DNA from: Phocoena phocoena
Taxonomy: Eukaryota; Chordata; Mammalia; Artiodactyla; Phocoenidae
Length of the DNA stretch: 64,000 bases
Assembly: GCF_963924675.1 (NCBI RefSeq)
Contig: NC_089232.1
Coordinates: 28,656,842 to 28,720,841 of the forward strand
Direction: 5' to 3'
Below, in pieces: positions 11,901 through 23,082 of the stretch (the stretch's first letter is position 1; each line of letters starts with the position of its first letter). The notes below the pieces were generated by a model, which was not told the DNA's origin, did no database searches, and worked only from the letters and a program-made list of their open reading frames with translations. Made by a program: the position numbers and the translations under genes.

Positions 11901-12690
11901 CCCACCTCCTAGGGTAATGGAAATAAAAACAAAAATAAACAAATGGGACCTAGTGAAACTTAAAAGCTTTTACACAGCAAAGGAAACCATAAACAAGACC
12001 AAAAGACAACCCTCAGAATGGGAGAAGATATTTGCAAATGAAGCAACTGACAAAGGATTAATCTCCAAAATTTACAAGCAGCTCATGCAGCTCAATAACA
12101 AAAAAACAAACAACCCAATCCAAAAATGGGCAGAAGACCTAAATAGACATTTCTCCAAAGAAGATATACAGAATGCCAACAAACACATGAAAGAATGCTC
12201 AATATCATTAATCATTAGAGAAACGCTAATCAAAACTACAATGAGATATCATCTCACACCAGTCAGAATGGCCATCATCAAAAAATCTAGAAACAATAAA
12301 TGCTGGAGAGGGTGTGGAGAAAAGGGAACACTCCTGCACTGCTGGTGGGAATGTGAATTGGTTCAGCCACTATGGAGAACAGTATGCAGGTTCCTTAAAA
12401 AACTACAAATAGAATTACCATATGACTCAGCAATCCCACTACTGGGCATATACCCTGAGAAAACCAAAATTCAAAAAGAGTCATGTACCAAAATGTTCAT
12501 TGCAGCTCTATTTACAATAGCCCGGAGATGGAAACAACCTAAGTGTCCATCATCAGATGAATGTATAAAGAAGATGTGGCACATATATACAATGGAATAT
12601 TACTCAGCCTTAAAAAGAAACGAAATTGAGTTATTTGTAATGAGATGGATAGACCTAGAGTCTGTCATACAGAGTGAAGTAAGTCAGTAA
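8918..12690 (+). pseudogene. LINE-1 ORF2 (endonuclease-reverse transcriptase), frameshifted and interrupted
   Basis: ORF2p nicks target DNA and primes reverse transcription of the L1 RNA. The first frame (8918-10024) is an APE-like endonuclease with TLNVNRLN, the catalytic glutamate in CLQETHF, GDFNTP and the SDH motif in [10 protein letters not shown]. It then loses frame near 9990. The rest is in one other frame: '[17 protein letters not shown]', the RT palm ([15 protein letters not shown]) and the catalytic [12 protein letters not shown], then the C-terminal segment with the cysteine/histidine knuckle [18 protein letters not shown]. Stops interrupt that frame at 10414-10416 (GAG-type to TAG), 10441-10443, 11092-11094 and 12688-12690, the last only a little before the family's natural end. 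All catalytic motifs are still legible although translation could not be continuous. Confidence 0.92.
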
Positions 12691-13113
12691 GAAAAAGACA
12701 AATACCGTATGCTAACACATATTAATGGAATTTAAGGAAAAAAAAATGTCATGGAGAACCTTGGGGTAAGACAGGAATAAAGACGCAGACCTACTGGAGA
12801 ACAGACTTGAGGATAAGGGGAGGGGGAAGGGTGAGCTTTGACAGGGCGAGAGAGAGTCATGGACATATACACACTAACAAACGTAGTAAGGTAGATAGCT
12901 AGTGGTAAGCAACCACATGGCACAGGGATATTAGCCCGGTGCTTTGTGACAGCCTGGAGGGGTGAGATAGGGAGAGTGGGAGGGAGGGAGATGCAAGAGG
13001 GAAGACATATGGGAACATATGTATATGTATAACTGATTCACTTCGTTATAAAGCAGAAACTAACACACCATTGTAAAGCAATTATACCCCAATAAAGATG
13101 TTAAAAAAAAAAA
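12691..13113 (+). other. LINE-1 3' UTR with G-rich tract and poly(A) signal
   Basis: Follows ORF2. It contains a G-rich stretch (12816-12830 and 12970-12988) and ends with AATAAAG (13091-13097) and an A-tail (13103-13113). The G-runs at 12970-12988 fit the G-quadruplex rule (four GGG blocks with loops of 5, 1 and 1). A polypurine, quadruplex-prone tract is a known feature of mammalian L1 3' UTRs. Confidence 0.85.
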
Positions 13114-13122
13114 CATAGGTTG
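13114..13122. repeat. Target-site duplication, right copy, of the LINE-1
   Basis: CATAGGTTG, identical to 7296-7304, directly after the L1 A-tail. Confidence 0.85.
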
Positions 13123-14069
13123 AACAGTATGAGAAATTCTGTTCAGTGAGATAGAAGGTAATATTATTTCCCTGATAACCTTTTGTGAAGTTCTAAAATT
13201 ATAGAAAATTACAGAGATTTAAAAAAAGCTTCAGTATCAACTTCTCTGAATTAACAGATAGGAACAATTCCAGTTTTGATTCATATATATGTAAATATTT
13301 ATGACATATATATAAACACATATGGACGGAAAGAGGTAAAATGTACATTTAAAAAAATTATAGATAAAACTCATATCCGCTTCCTCAGTCCTTTCCCTTT
13401 CCCTACTCCGTTGGGGAAACTAGTATCATAAATTTGGTGTATCCTTCTAGTCCATGTTTTTAATACCCGTAAATCATACGTTGTATTTTTAGAAACATTT
13501 ACATGAATAGTTCTCAGTCCTTGTTTTTTTGAGAATCATTCATTCAATAAAAATGAATTGAGTACTTACTGTGTTGTTAGGCATTGCTCTTAGTGCTGGG
13601 AATATAACTCTGAACAAAATAGACAAAAATATCTGCTGTTGTGGGGCTTACATACTGGTGGAGAGCTTTTAAATTTATGTATAGAGATCTAGTTCACTTA
13701 TTTTAATTGCTGTATAGTAGTCCCATTATATGAACAACCTACATTTCTCCTCTTAATTTGAGTGGCTATCATAAGTACTGTTCACCAGTATTTCTAGCTC
13801 AACTTCTGGCACAAAGAGTAGGTTTATATGTCTTGGGCTCCTTTGAGCTGTATCAACACTGCACACTGAGTTGCCCTCCTATATTGTATCCTCCTTACTC
13901 TAGTTGGGCTCTAATACCCTGTGTTATGCTTCTGTCTTCCCTGAATGTCCTCCTCATCCCTCTTTGGCTCTGACATTCCATGCAATGCTGCCTTCCTATA
14001 CAGACAGTCTTACCTCACTAGGTCTCTTGTATCCCATGCTAGTCCATCTTACCCCTCACCGACCAGTAT
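13123..14069. other. Intronic DNA with weak old-repeat similarity
   Basis: No gene. 13530-13680 follows a common mammalian repeat ('CATTCATTCAATAAAAATGAATTG…ACTTACTGTGTTG…GGCATTGCTC…AACAAAATAGACAAAAAT') whose family I cannot name. 13690-13750 resembles the inverted 3' part of an old L1. The remainder shows nothing I recognise. Confidence 0.5.
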
Positions 14070-14209
14070 GAATGCTTTCATTTATTTAGGTCTTCTTTAA
14101 TTTTTTTCAGCAATGTTTTTAGTTTTTAGTGAATAAGTCTTACATATCTTTCGTCATATTTATCCCTATTATTTTGTATTTTTTGATGCTTATTTTAAAT
14201 GGTATTGCT

Positions 14210-14338
14210 GGGGCTTCCCTGGTGGCCCAGTGGTTAAGACTCTGCCCTTCCAATGCAGGGGGCATGTGTTTGAATTCTGTTCAGGGAACTAAGATCTCAC
14301 ATGCTGCAGTGGTGCAGCCAAAAAAATTAAATAAATAA
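14210..14338 (+). mobile_element. CHR-type SINE, short (CHR-1-like)
   Basis: Starts GGGGCTTCCCTGGTGGCCCA and continues with the tRNA-like box (AGTGGTTAAGACTCTGCCCT…) and a tail of AAATAAATAAAT. Flanks ATGGTATTGCT (14199-14209) and ATGCTATTGCT (14339-14349) form an 11 bp duplication with one mismatch. Body about 110 bp. Confidence 0.88.
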
Positions 14339-15611
14339 ATGCTATTGCTTTTTAATTTTCAGTCATTAATTACTAGTATACTATTAAATTTGTATATTTA
14401 TCTTGTATTCTGCAACCTTACTAAATCACTTACTAATTCTAGTAGCATTTTTGTGTATTCCATTGGATTTTCTATGTAGCTGATTATCTTGTCTACAAAT
14501 AAAGACAGGTATATTTCTTTCTTTCCAATTGGGATGCTTTCTTTTTGGTTTATTTTTCTTGTTTTATTGAACTGGCTAGAGCCTCCAGTACAATGTTGAA
14601 TAGAAGTAGTGTGAGTAGATATCTTTGCCCTGTTCCTGATCTTACGGGGAAAGCATTTAACCATTAAGTCATATATGTTAGATATAGTCTTTTTGTACAT
14701 GCCATTTAGAAGGCTGAAGAAGTTCCCTTCTATTTCTAGTTGTTGAAAGTTTCTATCAGGAATGAATATTGTTTTTGTCAAATGCTTTTTCTATGCCAGT
14801 GAGATGATCATATGTTTTTTTAAAATTTCTTTTTTAGTTTATTAATATGATAAATTGTATTGAATGATAAACCAAACTTGCATTCATGGAATAAATCCCA
14901 CTTGGTCATGGTAAATTATCCTTTTTAATATGATGTGGTATTTGATTTGCTAAAATTTTGTTGAGGAGTTTTGTATCTATGTTCATGAGAAATACTTGTC
15001 TGTAGTTTTCTTTTTTGTAATATCTTTGTTTGTTTTTGGTATCAGATTAATGCTGGCCTCGTGAATAACTTGGAAAGTTTTCCCTCTTTGGTTTTCCAGA
15101 AGAATTTGTGTAGTGTTGGCAATTACCTTCCTTAAATATTTGGTAGAATCTAACAGTGAAACCACTTGGCCTTGGAGATTTGTTTGTTTTTGGTGAGAAA
15201 GTTGTTAACTAAAAATTTAATTTTAAAAATAAATACACGGCTGCTTGCATTTTGTGTTTCTTGAGTAAATTTTGCTTATTTGTATCTTTCAAATAATTTG
15301 TCCATGTCATCCAAGTTTTTGAATTCCGTAACAAAAGTTATTCATGATATTCCTGTATTATTTTAACAGTATAGGATCTATAGTGATACTTTCTCTTTCA
15401 TTGCTTATGTTGATAATTTGTCTTTTCTCTCTTTGTTTCTGTCTCTGTCTCTCTGATTATTTTGGCTAGAGGTTTGTCAATTTTATGATTTTTTTGAAAA
15501 TAGTAATTTAGGTTTTATTGAGTTTTTTTTCCTGTTTTTCTATTTTACTGATTTTCGCTGGTATCTTTAGTATTTCCTTTCTCCTGCTTACTTGGGGTTT
15601 AATTTGCTCTT

Positions 15612-15788
15612 ACAAATTGAAGTATAGTTGATTTACAATGTTGTGTTAGTTTCAAGTGTACATCAAAGTGATTCAGTTATATATATATATATATATATAT
15701 ATATCTCATAATATATATCTCATATTTTCTTTATCCATTTATCCCTTGATGGACACTTGGGTTGCTTCCATGTCTTGGCTATTGTAAA
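15612..15788 (-). mobile_element. L1 3'-end fragment inserted in older L1, with (TA)n tract
   Basis: TTGAAGTATAGTTGATTTAC…AGTGATTCAGTTATATATA is the reverse complement of the L1 tail seen at 13030-13100, in an older version. A perfect 12 bp duplication, TAATTTGCTCTT, lies at 15600-15611 and 15789-15800. The tail carries a TA microsatellite (15678-15704), and the 3'-UTR-derived part is joined to an ORF2-derived part ('CTTGATGGACACTTGGGTTG') so an internal deletion or rearrangement is likely. Confidence 0.75.
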
Positions 15789-16583
15789 TAATTTGCTCTT
15801 TTTTTAGCTTTATTAGGTGGAGGCCTAGGGCATTGATTTTGGTTCTGTTTTCTAATGTAGCCATATAAAGCTGTGCATTTCTCTCTAAGCAGTGTTCTGA
15901 CTGCATCTTACATGTTTTCTGATGTTGTGGGTTTTTTTTTACATTTATTTCAAATATTTTCTAATTTCTTTTGTAATGTTTAGAATTTATTTCACCAACT
16001 TACTTAGAAGTTCATTGGTTAATTTCTAAATATTAGGGGATTTTCCAGATTTATCAAAATTGATTTGTAATTTCACTTCATTGTGTTCATAAATGTAAAA
16101 CGTATGATTGCAACCTTTTATATATTTTGAGACTTGTTTTACGCCCCAGCATATGGTCTGTTTTGGTGAAAATTACATACACACTTCAAAATAATATATA
16201 TTGTTATTGAGGAGAGCATTCTTTAACTGTCATTTAGATATACTTGGTGTTGTGCAGGTTTTCTCTATCCTTATGATTTTGTATTTGTTATTTGTTGACA
16301 GAGGAGTGTTGAAGTTGCCTATTATAACTGGCTTTACATATGTCTTCTTTCTGTTCTTTCAGTTTTTGCTATGTGTATTTTGAAGCTCTCTTATTGGATG
16401 CATATACATTAAGCATTGTTGTATCTTCTTGACGAAAGGACCCATTTGTAATTATGGAAGGTTCTTCTTTATCCCTGGTGATATTCCTCTTTTTTTCTGA
16501 AATATGTGTTGTTTGGTATTAATGCAGCCAGCCACTGCTGCTTTCTTTTTAATTTTTACATTGTCTGTTTTTAATATCCTTTT

Positions 16584-18960
16584 TTCTAAAATATTCTTAA
16601 CAGCTTCACTGAGATACAGTTTACCTACTTTTCACTTCATTCATTTAATGTATACAATTCAGTGGCTTTTAGTGTAGTCAGAGTTGTGTGACCATCACCA
16701 CAATCAGTTGTAGAATGTTTTTATTCTTCACAAAAGAAACTGTGAGCCCCCTGGCCATCAGCACACAATTTTCTCCTGTCCCCTGCCCCCCTTGCCAGCT
16801 ACTGGGAACTACTGATTTATTTTCTGTTTCTTCAGATTTGCCTATTCTGGACATTTCATATAAATGGAATCATATAATATATGATTTCTCTAGTTGCGGT
16901 GAGCGGGGCCTACTCTTCGTTGTGGTGTGCGGGCTTCTCGTTGTGATGGCTTCTCTGGTTGCGGAGCACGGGCTCTAGGCACGTGGGCTTCAATAGTTAT
17001 GGAACGTGGGCTCAGTAGTTGTGGCTTGTGGGCTCTAGAGTACAGAGTAGCTGTGGCGCACAGGCTTAGTTGCTCTGCGGCATGTGGGATCTTCCCAGAC
17101 CAGGGCTAAAACCCATGTTCCCTGCACTGGCAGGCGGATTCTTAACCGCTGCACCACCAGGGAAGTCCCATCTCTTTAATTGCTGAATATTCCACTGTAT
17201 GGATTTACCACATTTTATTTATCCATTCATTAGTTGATGAGCATTTGGGTTGTTTACAATTTTGGGTTTTTACAAATAATCCTGCTATGCATTTTTGTTT
17301 ACAGGTTGTTGTATGGACATATGTTTTCATTTCTCTTGGCTATATACACCTAGGAATGAAATTTTGCTGGATCATGGTAACTCTGTTTAACCATTTGAGG
17401 AGCTGCCAGACTGTTTTCCAGAGCAGCTGTGCCATTTTACCTTCCCCCAGCAGCATATGAGGATTCGATTTTCTGTACATCCTAGCCAGTACTTATTACT
17501 GTCTGTCTTTTGATTATGGCCATCTTGGTGGGTGTGAAATGCTGTCTCTTTGTTCACCTTCATTTTGAAATATATTTTTGATGGGCATATAATTCTAGGT
17601 TTATAGATTCATTAGTTCTTAAGATATCATTTTTTTGTCTTCTGGCTTATGTAGTTTCTGAGGGAGAAGTATATGAACAGCCTTAACTTTTTTGTCACTC
17701 TACTTAATGTGTCTTTTCTCCAGCTGTTTAAAAACTTTTGTTTGTATAATTTGTTCTCAGCAATTTGATTTTGATATGCTTTGGTGTAAATATGTTTGTA
17801 TGCGTGAATGTGTGTGTATATTTATACCGCTTGTGGTTTGTTTAGTTGCTTGTTCTTTTTTGAACGTTTCATAAAGTCTGGAAGATGTTCAGATATTATT
17901 TTTCCAAACATTTTTTTGGTCCTTTTTCCATCCTCATTCTGAGACTTCAGTTATATCTATGTCGGACAACTTCACATAATCCCACAGGTGACTTGAGGAT
18001 CTTCTTTTTCTCCAGTCTTTTTTCTCTGTGCTTTATATGGGATAGATTTTATTGCTGTGTTCTTTCTTTTTCATTGTCTAATCTTTTAATCTTATCCAGT
18101 GAAATTTTCATTTCAGATGATATATTTTTCATCGTTAGGAGTTCCATTTAGTTTTTATGTTTAATTTCTTTTGTTATTTTTGCATCTTTAAAAAATACCT
18201 GTAACAGAGCTCTAATTTCTGTTTTTATGTACTTCTTTGCTAGTTCTGTCACTTCTGGTATTTTGGATGTCTCTGAAGATTATTTTGTTTTTCCTAGTTA
18301 CATGTCATTTTTTTGGTTCTTACCATGTCTTATAAGTTTTGATTGGATAATTGTCATTATATTATGTTATTGAGTGCCTGGATTTTGGGGAGCTTTTTTT
18401 TCTTAGAGGGTGTTGGTCTTTGTTTTGGCAAATAGTTTAGTTGTTTTCAGATCCACTTGATCCCAATCCCATCAGACCCCATTTTTAAGCTTTGGTAGGC
18501 CCTCCTTCATTCCAGGGGTTGCTGGGGGTAGTATTCATCTACTTTGAAAAACTCAGAAACCCCCAGGGACTCTTCACTTTGGCTGTTCAGAGTTAAGATG
18601 TTGCTCTGTCTTGTCTGAGCTCCTTGAAGTGTTTATCTTACGTCTTGCTGCTGTCTGTCTGTCTCTCCTTCCTTGCCTTCTCTCCCTCCCTTCTCTTCCT
18701 TCTCTTCCTTCCCTCCCTTCTTTATGCCTGTTCATGCAGAATTTCAGTTTCCCTATGCCTGGCCTAGTACTTAGCAAAGACTCAAGGGAACCCTTATGTA
18801 AATTTCTGCATCTTTTTTCTGCATTGCTTCCTGTTTTTTTTTTTTTGGAATTCTGCTGCACAACCTTAAGGTGCACAAGCTTTCCTGAACTCCTGTCTCT
18901 GATGCTAACCCTGCTAAGTTGCTGGGCTCTGTTTGGGTTTTCTCTGACTGTGTCCATGAT
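16584..18960 (-). mobile_element. Old inverted L1 sequence, split by a SINE
   Basis: 16584-16888 and 17169-17560 are one old inverted L1 segment ('CAGCTTCACTGAGATACAGT', 'GACCATCACCACAATCAG', 'CATATAAATGGAATCATATA', 'TATTCCACTGTATGGATT', 'TGCCAGACTGTTTTCCAGAG'). The SINE at 16889-17168 lies between. The part from 17560 to about 18960 has the T-rich texture of inverted L1 ('TTTCTCCAGCTGTTTAAAAA', 'TGATATGCTTTGGTGTAAAT'). A pyrimidine-rich stretch of CTTCC repeats lies at 18655-18725. Confidence 0.65.
16889..17168 (-). mobile_element. CHR-type SINE, long form, without visible A-tail
   Basis: On the + strand the element runs from TCTCTAGTTGCGGTGAGCGG to GCACCACCAGGGAAGTCCC, so its tRNA-like head is on the right. 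The T-run expected at the left edge is missing and the start of the 3' part is lost, so it joins the old L1 host directly. No clear target-site duplication was seen. Confidence 0.85.
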
Positions 18961-18999
18961 CTAGAAATCACATTCAGTCAGATAACCCAGATAACTATT

Positions 19000-19343
19000 T
19001 TTTATTTTACTTATTTATTTTTTGGCTGCGTTGGGTCTTTGTTGCTGCGCCTGGGCTTTTTCTAGTTGTGGCGAGCGGGGGCTACTCAACGTTGCAGTGC
19101 ACGGGCTTCTCATTGCAGTGGCTTCTCTTGTTGCGGAGCACGGGCTCTAGACGCATGGGCTTCAGTATTTGTGGCACATGGGCTCAGTAGTTGTGGCTTA
19201 TGGGCTCTAGAGTGCTGAATCAGTAGTTGTGGAGCACGGGCTTTGTTGCTCAGAGGCATGTGGGATCTTCCCGGACCAGGGCTCGAACCCATGTCCCCTG
19301 CTTTGGCAGGCGGATTCTTAACCACTGTGCCACCAGGGAAGCC
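19000..19343 (-). mobile_element. CHR-type SINE, long form, complete
   Basis: About 340 bp with the tRNA-like head at the right (CCACCAGGGAAGCCC) and the A-rich tail at the left (TTTTTTATTTTACTTATTTA). The 14 bp duplication CCCAGATAACTATT is perfect at 18986-18999 and 19344-19357. This is the longest CHR form in the window. Confidence 0.93.
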
Positions 19344-19357
19344 CCCAGATAACTATT

Positions 19358-21540
19358 AAATTCACCTTGTTTGTTTCCCTTTTTTCAGAGATCACAGTTC
19401 TGTGTTACTTGATGTTCACTATGTGAAAGCAGTTGTTTTATGTATTTTAGCCAGTATTTTACTTCTTAAGAGTGAGAGTTCATGTCTGTTCTTTGTTATT
19501 CCTTAATGGCTGGAAGCCTAGTTATTTTTTTTTCAAGCTATAAATACTCATTATACTACTAGGTTTTATGTTCCCTGTGGAAAGATATCTGACCATCTTT
19601 CTATCTCTAGCACATAGAAGGGATTAAATATTTCTTAATGATGCTCTTCAATTAGGAAAGACACTAATATTTTCTGTGCAGAAAGCTTTTGTTTTATATT
19701 CTTATCATACTCTGAATTTTAAGAAATTTCTCATGGGTAGTTGTAATCCACTTTGAAAGATTACTTATTAGAATTTTAAAAACCATCATTGTGAACGAGT
19801 TCCATACCATGACAAAAAAGTTCCAAAATTTAATTTGCCTAGAATCAACATTCCTCTTCTCAGGATAGCATTCAACCATGTCTAAGTTATTCTGACCTTA
19901 AGTTATCCAATTTTTAGGATTATTTAGACGTCTTTTCCTGCCTTATTTTAAAAAATTTCTTGCTTTTATTTCATTTACTTTCTTTCTGCTCACATCTCTA
20001 TTAGGGAGCCTGCATGTGGTGGTGGGGGGGAGAGCTAGCACATTTGGCTTTTGATTCAGTTTTAATGTTTAGAGGTTGTCAAAAGTAATGTCAAAATCTT
20101 GTTTTAGATTTCCATGGCCCCTGGAAATAGAATTCTTTTCTTTTGGTGTCTGCTATAGAGGTGTTTAATTGGCTGTCATTCTTTAACCTGTCACTGATAT
20201 TGAAGTACACTAGAAATTTGAATGAATCTTATTGATCTGTTACAGTTGGAGTATGAGTGTGTTAGGGAAAGGACAATGGGGAAGTAAAGTAACATTCTTT
20301 ATTGCCAGAAATCACTGGGTTTTGTACTAATTAGCCTTGAAAAATGTGGAGTTATTTGACAGACCAGATGTTTTCACTGTGCAGCCATGTGTCTCATCAG
20401 TGAATGTGCCTTGTGTCTGCAGGCAACATTGTTAGATTTTTCTCATTCTATAAACAATGTTCCAAAATATAACTAAACCCTAAAGTGTGTTTATCTTTTT
20501 GGCTTAATTTCTAGGTTTATATCCATTCTAAAGTTTCTCTCTAGAGGAAATGCATTTTATTGCACATAGCTCTTCGTACCTAATTGTAATATAAACACCA
20601 TTCTGTTTATACTAAACCATGTGAATTGTATTGTTTGTGAGTCTGTAAAATTTTAATAAAAGCAACCATTTCAGATTAAACTATATTTGTAATTTTATTT
20701 CTTAATTTAGGGGAAATAAATCTTTCTTCCCTTCGTTTATTTGGACTAAGATTTTGATTTTTGGAACACAGGAGGGAAAAACATAAGCAAAGAAAACAAG
20801 TAAATCCAACCTCTAATCTTTAGTGTTTGTGGTATTACGTGCATTGGAGTAAGAAGAGTTTAAGTATCTCCCATGGAATTCATTCTTAAAACCTGAAATA
20901 GAACTATAAGTCTTTTACTTACAGGATCAAAACTGAGTTTTTCCTATACTAAATATGGGAAATGTAGAAATTAAAAACGTGAAGAAGAAAACTATTACCC
21001 ATAATGTTCCTATCCAAAGGAAAGAAAAATCATGGTTTACATTTTTGTATATATTAGTCATTTTCTGTGTACTTATATTTGTGTGTGTGCTTGTATTTAG
21101 TACTGTGTAGCTCATACATACATATGTATTCATAATTTACACATGTATATTTGTAATTTTGAAAAACATTATGATCATACTTGTAAGTTCAATTTTTTTG
21201 AAATAATTTTCACTCAACAATATTGTAAACACTTCACTGTTTTATTATTCTTTGCATATACATATATACTACATGGATATATCATAATGCGTTTAACCAA
21301 TTCCTTGTTAATAGACTTCTAGATTAGTTTTTTATTTGTTAATATAAATAACTACAGTTCAAGAGGCTTATACATATTTTTGTACATGTAATTTTTTTGT
21401 GGGGGAGAATGCAACTGTTTAGAATACTTGTTTGGTGAAATTTTACATTGAAAACGTGAATAATATAAATATGTTTATCAGCAGGCTGTGAATTCTCATT
21501 TATTAAAACCCCTGATAATAATATCCATTATTTTTTAAGA
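19358..21540. other. Intronic DNA, no feature recognised
   Basis: AT-rich single-copy sequence between the SINE and the next L1 block. No gene-like ORF, splice-site pair or repeat could be supported. Confidence 0.5.
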
Positions 21541-21841
21541 AATCGTTGGCAGTTTGAGTGACAAAATTTTATTTTTTATTTTCATTTCTTCACATCAGTT
21601 CAACTTTTTTTTTTTCGTGTTTGCCATTTTGAGGGCTCTTTTGTGGCTTTTCTTTGTTCATTGCTTAAAGAAAAATCCCTCAAAAAAAAAATCTAATGTG
21701 TCTGATATTAATATAGCCATTCAAGCACTTTTATGGTTACTTTTGGGGTGTATCTTATTCTAGCTTTTACTTAAGTCTGTTTGTATCTGTGATTCTAAAG
21801 TGGGTTTCTTGTAAGCAACATATAGTTGGAGCATGCTTTTT

Positions 21842-22048
21842 TTTTTTTTTTTTTTGCGGTACGCGGGCCTCTCACTGTTGTGGCTTCTCCCGTTGCGGAG
21901 CACAGGCTCCGGACGCGCAGGCTCAGCAGCCATGGCTCACAGGCCTAGACGCTCTGCGGCATGTGGGATCTTCTCGGACCGGGGCACGAACCTGCGTCCC
22001 CTGCATCGGCAGGCAGACTCTCAACCACTGTGCCACCAGGGAAGCCCA
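21842..22048 (-). mobile_element. CHR-type SINE, short form
   Basis: A T-run (21842-21855) then GCGGTACGCGGGCCTCTCAC and a head at the right (CCACCAGGGAAGCCC). The target sequence is ggagcatgcttttt on the left (21828-21841) and ggatcatgcttttt on the right (22049-22062). Body about 205 bp. Confidence 0.92.
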
Positions 22049-22067
22049 GGATCATGCTTTTTATATT

Positions 22068-22350
22068 ATTTATTTATTTATTTTTTTAAAGTTTGTTGGG
22101 TCTTCGTTTCTGTGCGAGGGCTTTCTCTAGTTGTGGCAAGCGGGGGCCACTCTTCATTGCGGTGCACGGGCCTCTCACTATCGCGGCCTCTCTTGTTGTG
22201 GAGCACAGGCTCCAGACGCGTAGGCTCAGTAATTGTGGCTCACGGGCCCAGTTGCTCCACGGCATGTGGGATCTTCCCAGACCAGGGCTCGAACCCGTGT
22301 CCCCTGCATTGGCAGGCAGATTCTCAACCACTGCACCACCAGGGAAGCCC
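22068..22350 (-). mobile_element. CHR-type SINE, intermediate form
   Basis: Carries 'GCACGGGCCTCTCACTATCG' and ends AGGGAAGCCC at 22350. The right flank TATTATTTACTTATTTTTA is an imperfect copy of the left flank TATTATTTATTTATTTATTT. Tail is ATTT-rich. Confidence 0.9.
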
Positions 22351-22424
22351 TATTATTTACTTATTTTTAATTTTTATTTATTTTTTTGAAGATGTTGGGG
22401 ATAGGAGTTTATTAATTAATTTAT

Positions 22425-22689
22425 TTTTGCTGTGTTGGGTCTCCGTTTCTGTGCGAGGGCTTTCTCTAGTTCTGGCAAGCAGGGGCCACTCTTCATTGCG
22501 GTGCGCGGGCCTCTCACTATCGCGGCCTCTCTTGTTGCGGAGCACAGGCTCCAGACTTGCAGGCTCAGTAGTTGTGGCTCACGGGCCTAGTTGCTCCGCG
22601 GCATGTGGGATCCTCCCAGACCAGGGTTTGAACCCGTGTCCCCTGCATTAGCAGGCAGATTCTCAACCACTGCGCCACCAGGGAAGCCC
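22425..22689 (-). mobile_element. CHR-type SINE, intermediate form
   Basis: Nearly the same subfamily as the one at 22068-22350 (both contain CCTCTCACTATCGCGGCCTC). Left limit is uncertain because of the AT-rich sequence before it; the right end is at 22689. Confidence 0.88.
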
Positions 22690-22816
22690 TATTTTTTATT
22701 TTATTTTAGCCGCACTGTGCGGCACGCGGGATCTTAGTTCCCCAACCAGGGATTGAACCCATGCCCCCTGCGGTGGAAGCATGGAGCCTTAACCGCTGGA
22801 ACGCCAGGGAAGTCCC
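22690..22816 (-). mobile_element. CHR-type SINE, CHR-1-like
   Basis: Contains 'GATCTTAGTTCCCCAACCAG', 'GGTGGAAGCATGGAGCCTTA' and ends CGCCAGGGAAGTCCC. It is followed by tggatcatgcttttt (22817-22831), which is also present left of the whole stack (21827-21841, one mismatch), suggesting this was the first member to insert. Confidence 0.85.
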
Positions 22817-22861
22817 TGGATCATGCTTTTTAAATCCTATCTGACAGTGTCTGCCTTTTGA

Positions 22862-23082
22862 ACATGTATTTTTAATTTTTTTATTTTTTTGTGGTACATG
22901 GGCCTCTCACTGTTTTGGCCTCTTCTGTTGCGGAGCACAGGCTCCGGACGCGCAGGCCCAGCGGCCATGGCTCACGGGCCCAGCCGCTCCGCGGCATGTG
23001 GGATCTTCCTGGACCGGGGCACGAACCCGTGTCCCCTGCATCGGCAGGTGGACTCTCAACCACTGCGCCACCAGGGAAGCCC
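22862..23082 (-). mobile_element. CHR-type SINE, short form, with 17 bp duplication
   Basis: Flanked by a perfect 17 bp duplication, CAGTGTCTGCCTTTTGA (22845-22861 and 23083-23099). A T-rich tail lies at the left and the head at the right (CCACCAGGGAAGCC). The clean duplication points to a fairly recent insertion. Confidence 0.94.

Larger units (their letters stand above)
7305..13113 (+). mobile_element. Nearly full-length LINE-1 retrotransposon (5.8 kb), inactive
   Basis: The element runs from a 5' untranslated region (7305-7975) through ORF1, ORF2, a G-rich 3' UTR and an AATAAAGATGTTAAAA tail, and is flanked by the 9 bp duplication CATAGGTTG. The 5' UTR has about 670 nt, so the element is either complete or slightly 5'-truncated for a cetartiodactyl L1. 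It lies in sense within the 18.8 kb EXOC6B intron. ORF1 has two frameshifts; ORF2 has one frameshift and four in-frame stops, so it cannot encode working proteins. The same subfamily 3' end recurs at 56292-56567. Low divergence between the copies suggests a fairly recent family, but I cannot compute an age. Confidence 0.95.
14070..16560 (-). mobile_element. Old inverted LINE-1 (ORF2 region), interrupted by later insertions
   Basis: Read on the minus strand the sequence contains decayed L1 ORF2 fragments, for example 'LSLFVDKIISYIENP' and 'LEIEGNFFSLLNGMYKK' (14398-14781), and '[13 protein letters not shown]' (14983-15165), equivalent to the RT domain with a mutated FADD box. It is much more diverged than the element at 7305. 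A SINE (14210-14338) and an L1 tail fragment (15612-15788) were inserted into it later. Confidence 0.8.

Noticed and set aside
18574..18964. Frames of 117-127 codons with low-complexity GREGREGRE or LPSLPSLPS runs
   Set aside because: Created by the CTTCC-rich pyrimidine tract; no domain and no splice context.
21833..22651. 272-codon open frame
   Set aside because: It runs through several inverted SINEs and is made of their repeated translation (e.g. SAACGIFSDRGTNLRPLH); no protein family matches.
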